Shown one piece after another: positions 58,612-64,000 of a stretch of 64,000 nucleotides of DNA. The position numbers and the translations under genes were made by a program. The notes under the pieces were generated by a model. It saw nothing but the letters and a program-made list of their open reading frames with translations. It had not been told where the DNA came from and ran no database searches. The first letter of the stretch is position 1, and each line of letters begins with the position of its first letter. This DNA comes from Limosilactobacillus pulli (GTDB lineage: Bacteria; Bacillota; Bacilli; Lactobacillales; Lactobacillaceae): contig NZ_CANCWQ010000009.1 of assembly GCF_947381555.1 (NCBI RefSeq), positions 1 to 64,000 of the forward strand, given 5' to 3'.

Positions 58612-61600
58612 TTGCGTCTGACGGAATTTATGGAATCGACCAGCAATTTTGAAACGATCCTGGCCACGATTTCCGATCATAAAAATCAATTGATTACCGG
58701 AGTTTCCGGTTCTGCCACGACGCTTTTGCTGGCGGCATTGCATGAAAAGCTGAATCACCCACAGCTGATCGTGGTTGACAGTCTCTATCATATGCAAGAA
58801 CTGGCAGCCGATCTGGAAAATCTGCTGCCAGAAACCGAGATTTACCAATTTCCAGTCGAAGAGGTCCTGGCCGCTGAGGTTGCAACCAGCTCGCCCAATT
58901 ACCGTTTGCAGCGAGTGCTAGCCTTAAATGCACTGCAAAACCATGATCCGGCGATTGTGATTGCTTCAACGGCTGGACTGCGTCACAAGCTGATCAAGCC
59001 AACTGAGTTTAAAAAGGCCGCCTTGCATCTAAAGCCAGGGATGGAATTGGATCTAGAGCAATTGCGTGCCCAGCTTGGTGCAATGGGCTATCAGTACCAG
59101 CAGATGGTTTTAAGACCAGGTGATTTTGCTATACGAGGGTCGATTATTGATGTCTATGCCTTAAATACTGAGCTGCCGATTCGAATCGATCTTTTTGATA
59201 CTGAAATTGATTCGCTGCGTACTTTTGATCCAGAATCTCAGCGCAGCCAGGAAAATCTTACTGATGTTACGATTCTGCCCGCCACCGACTTTATTCTGCC
59301 AATTACGGAGTTCGAACGGGTTGCGCAGAAAATGACCAAAGAGCAGGCTGATCTGCAGGCATTGGTTACCGATCAGGAACAAAGACAGGTGCTCAATAGT
59401 CATTTTGCCGAACTGATCTCGGCGCTAAAAAAACATGAGCTGCCAGTTGAAATGTTGGAATATGCTGACCTGGTCTATCCTGAGGCGGCCTCGCTTTTAG
59501 ACTATCTGCCGCCAGCTGGCAGTCTGTATCTGGATGATTGGCCACGCATTAAAGAAACGAGCCAGCGTCTGGAAAAAGACGAACTAAGCTGGCTGGACGA
59601 AAAAATGCAGCATCATGAACGGGGACAGGACGGGTTGCTGGGGCATGATCCAGAGCAGCTGGTAACTGCCGATGCACACGCCCAGACGTATCTGGCACTG
59701 TTTAAAAAAGGCATGGGGCAGAAACGATTTGCTGCCTTGACTGATCTCAATACCAGACCCATGCAGCGATTTTTTGGTCAGATGCAACTGCTTAAAAACG
59801 AGCTGCAGCGCTGGCAAGCTCAAGGCGAAACGATTGTCCTATTGGCACAGAGTCAAGAGCGGCGCCAGCAGATGGCCAAGACCATGGCCGAGTTTGGCGT
59901 TCAAGCAGTTGAGACCCAGCCAGACTCACTGCTTGAGCATCAGACCCAATTGACGGCAATGACTTTGGCAAATGGCTTTGAATATCCGCAAGCCAATCTG
60001 GTCGTGATTACCGAAAATGAGATGTTTGCCCAGGTCAAGCAGCGCAAAATCCGACCGCAGAAACTGGCTAACGCGGAACGGCTTAAGAGCTATACCGACC
60101 TTAAGCCGGGCGATTACGTCGTACACGTCAACCACGGGATTGGGATCTTTTCTGGAATCAAGACGATGACGGTTGATGGGGCCAATCAAGACTACATGGT
60201 GATCAACTATCGCAACCATGCGCAGATCTTTGTCCCGGTTACGCAGCTGAATCTGGTACAAAAATATGTTGCCAGCGAAGGCAAGGTGCCCCACATCAAT
60301 CGATTGGGCGGTACCGAATGGGCTAAAACCAAGGCGCGCGTGGCTGCCAGAGTCGAAGACATTGCCGATGAACTGGTTGATCTTTATGCGGCGCGGGAAA
60401 CGGAAACGGGCTATGCCTTTCCTAAAGATGACTATCTGCAAGAAAAGTTTGAGGCCGAGTTCCCATATCAGGAAACGCCCGATCAGCTACGCAGCATCAA
60501 AGAGATCAAAAAAGACATGGAAAGCGAACGGCCCATGGATCGGCTCCTGGTTGGCGACGTTGGCTATGGTAAAACGGAAGTAGCCTTGCGAGCAGTCTTT
60601 AAGGCGGTTTTAGGCGGTAAGCAGGTGGCCTTTTTGGTACCAACAACGATTCTGGCTCAACAGCACTATGACACCATGAAGAGTCGTTTTGAGGGATTTC
60701 CCATTGAGATCGCCATGATGTCGCGTTTTAGAACGCCCAAACAGCTCAAAGAAACTGAAGCAGGGCTTAAAAATGGCAAGATCGACGTAGTAGTCGGCAC
60801 GCACCGACTGCTCAGCAAAGACGTCCAGTTCAATGATTTAGGGCTTTTAGTCATTGATGAAGAGCAACGCTTTGGCGTCAAGCACAAAGAACGACTCAAA
60901 CAGCTCAAGCACAACATTGACGTTTTAACGCTGACGGCAACGCCGATTCCGCGAACGCTGCACATGTCAATGATGGGCGTTCGGGATCTGTCGGTAATCG
61001 AAACACCGCCTGCCGATCGCTACCCAATTCAAACCTATGTAATGGAGCAAAATCAAGCGGCGATTCGTGATGGAATTCTGCGTGAGCTGCAGCGTGGCGG
61101 ACAGATCTATTATCTGCATAATCGTGTCAATGATATCGAGCGAGTCGTGTTCGAACTGCAGGAATTGGTTCCTGAGGCGCGAATCGGATATATTCATGGT
61201 CAGATGACCGAATCACAATTGGAAGGCGTGCTGTATGACTTTATTCGCGGTGAGTATGATGTTTTGGTAACTACCTCGATTATTGAAACCGGCGTTGATA
61301 TTGCCAACGTCAACACGCTTTTTGTCGAGGATGCCGATCGAATGGGGCTTTCGCAGCTTTATCAGATTCGCGGACGCATTGGTCGCAGCAATCGCGTTGC
61401 TTATGCTTATTTTATGTATCAGCCAAACAAGGTACTGACGGAACTGGGTGAAAAGCGGCTGGCTGCAATTCGTGACTTTACCGAGCTGGGCAGCGGCTTT
61501 AAGATTGCAATGCGCGACTTGGCAATTCGCGGTGCGGGTAATCTTTTAGGCAAGCAGCAGCACGGTTTTATCGATTCAGTCGGCTATGATCTGTATTCAG

Positions 61601-62202
61601 AAATGCTGAGCGAAGCCATTGCCAAAAAACGTGGTCAGGTCAAAAAGCCGGTCTCAAATGCCGAAATTGACATTAATGTGGAAGCCTATCTGCCGGATGA
61701 ATATGTCGGCGACTCTAGGCAAAAGATTGCACTGTATAAACAGATTCGCCAAGCCAAGTCCGATCAAGAACTGCTTGATCTGCAAGGCGATTTGCTCGAT
61801 CGATTTGGCGATTATGGTAAGCCGGTTGAGAATCTGCTGCTGGTCGGTAAACTGAAGATGAATGCCGATGCGGCAATGCTGGCATCCATCAAGCGGCAGC
61901 GTGATAATCTTAACCTGACGTTTACCAAGGCTGGCAGTCAGGTCATCAAGCCGCCAGCGATCATCAAGGCGCTTGCCAAAACTCGTTTTAAGGCAACGAT
62001 GGGGCAGACTGATGATGGATGCTTGACGATCAGACTGGTTATTCAGCCAAAGATGACGCAAAAAGACTGGCTTGAACAGCTGATTGTCTTGGTTAGCGGC
62101 ATTAAGCAGGCTGTCAATGCGGCAATTGAATCGAAGAATGATCCAAATGACAATGCCGCCTCCGCACAGGATCAAAAGCAAGATAAGGAAAGTGATGAAT
62201 AA
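58612..62202 (+). CDS. mfd: Transcription-repair coupling factor
   Basis: The 1196-residue ATPase has an N-terminal UvrB-like part, an RNA-polymerase-interaction domain near residues 490-560 (LKPGDYVVHVNHGIGIF) and a RecG-like motor: GDVGYGKTEVALRA, LVIDEEQRFGVKHKE, LTATPIPRTL, TTSIIETGVDIAN and QIRGRIGRS. It removes stalled RNA polymerase at lesions and recruits UvrA. TTG 58612 fits AAAGGGG with nine bases; a GTG at 58603 overlaps the site. rqcP starts at the next base after its stop. Confidence 0.96.
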   Translation: MRLTEFMESTSNFETILATISDHKNQLITGVSGSATTLLLAALHEKLNHPQLIVVDSLYHMQELAADLENLLPETEIYQFPVEEVLAAEVATSSPNYRLQRVLALNALQNHDPAIVIASTAGLRHKLIKPTEFKKAALHLKPGMELDLEQLRAQLGAMGYQYQQMVLRPGDFAIRGSIIDVYALNTELPIRIDLFDTEIDSLRTFDPESQRSQENLTDVTILPATDFILPITEFERVAQKMTKEQADLQALVTDQEQRQVLNSHFAELISALKKHELPVEMLEYADLVYPEAASLLDYLPPAGSLYLDDWPRIKETSQRLEKDELSWLDEKMQHHERGQDGLLGHDPEQLVTADAHAQTYLALFKKGMGQKRFAALTDLNTRPMQRFFGQMQLLKNELQRWQAQGETIVLLAQSQERRQQMAKTMAEFGVQAVETQPDSLLEHQTQLTAMTLANGFEYPQANLVVITENEMFAQVKQRKIRPQKLANAERLKSYTDLKPGDYVVHVNHGIGIFSGIKTMTVDGANQDYMVINYRNHAQIFVPVTQLNLVQKYVASEGKVPHINRLGGTEWAKTKARVAARVEDIADELVDLYAARETETGYAFPKDDYLQEKFEAEFPYQETPDQLRSIKEIKKDMESERPMDRLLVGDVGYGKTEVALRAVFKAVLGGKQVAFLVPTTILAQQHYDTMKSRFEGFPIEIAMMSRFRTPKQLKETEAGLKNGKIDVVVGTHRLLSKDVQFNDLGLLVIDEEQRFGVKHKERLKQLKHNIDVLTLTATPIPRTLHMSMMGVRDLSVIETPPADRYPIQTYVMEQNQAAIRDGILRELQRGGQIYYLHNRVNDIERVVFELQELVPEARIGYIHGQMTESQLEGVLYDFIRGEYDVLVTTSIIETGVDIANVNTLFVEDADRMGLSQLYQIRGRIGRSNRVAYAYFMYQPNKVLTELGEKRLAAIRDFTELGSGFKIAMRDLAIRGAGNLLGKQQHGFIDSVGYDLYSEMLSEAIAKKRGQVKKPVSNAEIDINVEAYLPDEYVGDSRQKIALYKQIRQAKSDQELLDLQGDLLDRFGDYGKPVENLLLVGKLKMNADAAMLASIKRQRDNLNLTFTKAGSQVIKPPAIIKALAKTRFKATMGQTDDGCLTIRLVIQPKMTQKDWLEQLIVLVSGIKQAVNAAIESKNDPNDNAASAQDQKQDKESDE

Positions 62203-62484
62203 ATGCGATTAGACAAATTTTTAAAGGTTTCGCGAATCATTAAGCGACGTACCGTTGCCAAAAAAATTGCCGATCAAGGCCGGATTCTGATCAATGGCAA
62301 GCCGGCAAAGTCATCCAGCAGCGTTAAGGCTGGAGACGAACTGACGATTCAGTTTGGCAATAAGACTGAGACGGTTCGTATCGATCAGATCATTGAGACA
62401 ACCAAGAAAAGCGAGACTGATCAGATGTACACCATTATTGATGAAAAATTTGCCGAAGACTTCAGCAATCCCTTTGATGATTAG
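62203..62484 (+). CDS. rqcP: S4-domain protein RqcP
   Basis: The 93-residue protein begins MRLDKFLKVSRIIKRRTVAK, a classic S4 RNA-binding domain, and matches YabO of Bacillus, now RqcP. It assists RqcH in adding alanine tails to stalled nascent chains on large ribosomal subunits. Its start abuts the mfd stop, and it belongs to that operon. It ends with an acidic C-terminal tail. Confidence 0.93.
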   Translation: MRLDKFLKVSRIIKRRTVAKKIADQGRILINGKPAKSSSSVKAGDELTIQFGNKTETVRIDQIIETTKKSETDQMYTIIDEKFAEDFSNPFDD

Positions 62485-62604
62485 GGCAAATCGTCAGCAG
62501 ATCTGATTAATCAATGATTTATCAAGGAATTAGCGATTGGGTTGGACAGACGGTTAAAAATACTGTTATACTTTGGACAATAATTACAAGGTGAGGAATT
62601 TTTA

Positions 62605-62967
62605 ATGAAAGGTCGCAACGTATATAATCTTGACACGCCATACGTGCAGCAGAAAACGGCTCAACTGGCGGCTGATCTAGCATACGTCCGGCATGTCCGC
62701 AAACGCCGCTTTGTGATGATTTCGGCAATTATTGGCGTACTTGTTTTGATTCTGGGCTTTCAGCTCTGGCATAATCAGCGCCAGCTCGGTCAAGTCAACA
62801 CGCAGATTCAGCAGACGCAGACACAGCTTACCAAGCAGAAGAACAAGCAAAAGGAATTAAATGCTCACATTAAAGAGCTTAATGATTCAGAATATCTACA
62901 GCAGCTGATCCGCTCCAAATACAACTACGCCAAAAAAGGTGAAACGATTTATAACTTTGCTAATTAA
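62605..62967 (+). CDS. divIC: Septum formation initiator DivIC
   Basis: The 120-residue protein has a basic cytoplasmic N-terminus, one membrane helix (about 38-54) and an external coiled coil (about 58-95, Gln/Lys-rich heptads) ending SEYLQQLIRSKYNYAKKGETIY. This is the DivIC/FtsB pattern. It forms a divisome complex with FtsL and DivIB. It follows rqcP after 120 bases with its own AAGGTGAGG site, and is closed by a terminator. Confidence 0.94.
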   Translation: MKGRNVYNLDTPYVQQKTAQLAADLAYVRHVRKRRFVMISAIIGVLVLILGFQLWHNQRQLGQVNTQIQQTQTQLTKQKNKQKELNAHIKELNDSEYLQQLIRSKYNYAKKGETIYNFAN

Positions 62968-63040
62968 GCTAAAAGCGCTTTTAAAATCGTGACAGCGTTT
63001 AACTGACGATAAAAGAAAGCGGTTTTGGCTTTTTTTGTTC
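62968..63040 (+). terminator. Long hairpin terminator behind divIC
   Basis: AGCTAAAAGCGCTTTT and AAAGAAAGCGGTTTTGGCT pair imperfectly around a 25-base structured loop and precede TTTTTTT. Confidence 0.7.
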
Positions 63041-63141
63041 GCTTTAACCGCTTAATTGTTCACTTGTAACAATGTTGATTTATGTTATACTCAAAACTGT
63101 AAATAAATGATTAATTTTCAATGAGGAGGGCCAGCTAGTTC

Positions 63142-63672
63142 ATGGCAATTGAAGAAGGAGCAAAGGTTTCAGGGAAGATCTCAGGTATTACTAATTTCGG
63201 GGCTTTCGTTGACCTGGATGACAACCAGACGGGATTGGTTCATATCAGTCAGATCTCCGACCGCTTCATCAAAGACATTCACGACGTCCTGTCAGTCGGC
63301 GATACGGTAACCGTCAAGGTAATGAAGATCGGCAGTGACGGTAAGATCGCCTTATCGATGAAGGAAGCTCAACCAAAGGAAGCACGTCACCAGCATGAGG
63401 AGCGCGAAAACCATCGCGAACAGGGACGCGGCTTCCATGAACGGCGTCATGACACGGAGTTCCATGGTCACGCACACACCCAGGAACATCACGAGCATCG
63501 TGAATTTGGCAATGCACCACAGCGTAGTTTTGCCGGAGCTCGTCATCACCACCAAAATGAAAAATTCGACAACATGCTGGCCAGTTTTATGAAACAAAGC
63601 GATTCGCTCCAGTCATCGCTCAAACGGCAGACGGATGGCAAGCGTGGTGGCCGCGGCGGTCGTCGCAGCTAA
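63142..63672 (+). CDS. S1-domain RNA-binding protein with histidine-rich tail
   Basis: The 176-residue protein starts with an S1 domain (about 5-75, GAKVSGKISGITNFGAFVDL and GLVHISQISDRF), as in Bacillus YabR. A low-complexity segment (about 80-145) has many His, Glu and Arg residues, and a short C-terminus (FDNMLASFMKQSDSLQSSLK, then KRGGRGGRRS) could bind RNA. The His-rich part might also bind zinc or nickel (inference). GGAGGG precedes the ATG at about ten bases. tilS starts two bases after the stop. Confidence 0.9.
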   Translation: MAIEEGAKVSGKISGITNFGAFVDLDDNQTGLVHISQISDRFIKDIHDVLSVGDTVTVKVMKIGSDGKIALSMKEAQPKEARHQHEERENHREQGRGFHERRHDTEFHGHAHTQEHHEHREFGNAPQRSFAGARHHHQNEKFDNMLASFMKQSDSLQSSLKRQTDGKRGGRGGRRS

Positions 63673-63673
63673 A

Positions 63674-64000
63674 ATGAATCTTCAGCATCAAATCAAGCGG
63701 CGTCTGTCAGGGCACCGCTTTTTTGAATCTGATGCTCCCATAGTAGTTGCCGTTTCTGGGGGCGTAGATTCAATGGTCTTGATGGATGTTATGCAGCATT
63801 TGACGGATCCCGGTCGACTGATTATTGCCCATGTCAATCATGAATTAAGAGCACAGAGCAAAGAAGAAGAAGCCTTTTTGACCAACTATTGTCAAAAGCA
63901 TGGCTTAAAACTGGTCATCAGCCACTGGCCAATCAATAGACATCCGCAAACCGGCATTGAGGCAGCCGCGCGGACGATGCGCTATCGTTTTTTTGCCCAG
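63674..64000 (+). CDS. tilS: tRNA(Ile)-lysidine synthase, N-terminal part
   Basis: The last 109 codons of the window open with MNLQHQIKRRLSG and contain the PP-loop motif VVAVSGGVDSMVLMDVM, then HVNHELRAQSKEEEAFL and GIEAAARTMRYRFF. This is TilS, which modifies C34 of tRNA-Ile to lysidine so that it reads AUA. The rest lies beyond the window. It continues the conserved divIC-S1 protein-tilS order. Confidence 0.95.
   Translation, partial: MNLQHQIKRRLSGHRFFESDAPIVVAVSGGVDSMVLMDVMQHLTDPGRLIIAHVNHELRAQSKEEEAFLTNYCQKHGLKLVISHWPINRHPQTGIEAAARTMRYRFFAQ

Noticed and set aside
1..64000. CRISPR array, prophage, restriction-modification or other defence island
   Set aside because: No regularly spaced repeats, cas genes, phage structural genes, integrase or methyltransferase/endonuclease pair was seen.

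Overview
The window reads as chromosomal DNA of a low-to-moderate GC Gram-positive bacterium of the family Lactobacillaceae, most likely a heterofermentative Limosilactobacillus-type species (inference). The evidence is the gene repertoire and order: the replication-origin-side blocks metG-tatD-rnmV-rsmA-veg-ispE...purR-glmU-prs and pth-mfd-rqcP-divIC-S1 protein-tilS, a degradative-type HMG-CoA reductase, bile salt hydrolase, arginine deiminase with an arginine/ornithine antiporter, an ISL3-family transposase relic, a T-box leader and frequent TTG/GTG starts. Species cannot be fixed from sequence reading alone.

Layout. 1-0.5 kb: 3' end of an rRNA operon (5S), a tRNA-Thr(AGT), a terminator and an ISL3 transposase remnant. 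0.5-15 kb: an accessory/metabolic stretch with a GH13 maltodextrin hydrolase, an anchored unknown protein, an isoleucine-type T-box leader ahead of a 33-codon ORF and a 2-keto-4-pentenoate hydratase-like gene, bile salt hydrolase, an alpha/beta-hydrolase fold protein without a nucleophile serine, a small membrane protein with a PgpA-like protein, an amino-acid permease with a universal stress protein, a class I aminotransferase, a TSUP exporter, an unknown 480-residue protein, an MFS pseudogene with three in-frame stops and tRNA-Thr(GGT). 14.7-23.3 kb: NapA-type antiporter, HelD on the minus strand, then a tightly overlapping run ppx-mvaA-HELLH protein-sirtuin followed by a DUF72 gene.

23.3-38.5 kb: the conserved origin-side housekeeping series, interrupted by arcA-arcD and by a three-gene zinc ABC transporter behind a perfect 23-bp Zur-like palindrome. 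38.5-42.2 kb: a lipoprotein and an NAD-salvage block (nrtR-pncA-pncB) with palindromes between regulator and target genes. 42.2-57.8 kb: HAD and HD hydrolases on the minus strand, then DUF1934-rpoE-pyrG-murA-rpmE2-srtA, a low-molecular-weight phosphatase, lemA-htpX, murF-cshA-acpS-alr-mazF-like toxin and a CBS protein. 57.9-64 kb: pth-mfd-rqcP-divIC-S1 protein-tilS, with tilS cut by the window edge.

The genes combine cell-wall precursor synthesis (glmU, murA, murF, alr), nucleotide and NAD supply (prs, purR, pyrG, pncA/B), translation upkeep (metG, rsmA, pth, rqcP, tilS, rpmE2) and isoprenoid synthesis, with accessory genes for gut-type stresses (bile, acid/arginine, zinc limitation). The most notable regulatory readings are a CTP-sensing pyrG leader that can be laid out base by base, the Ile-type T-box in front of an unexpected enzyme, the zinc palindrome and the NrtR-region palindromes. 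Notable sequence oddities are MurA with Asp at the usual catalytic Cys position, an apparent ATC start for the DUF1934 gene, an ispE gene in the same window as mevalonate-pathway mvaA, and a MazF-like toxin without an adjacent antitoxin. I did not find a clear-cut new multi-gene defence or mobile system; the ppx-mvaA-HELLH-sirtuin cluster and the T-box/hydratase unit are the best candidates for undescribed biology.
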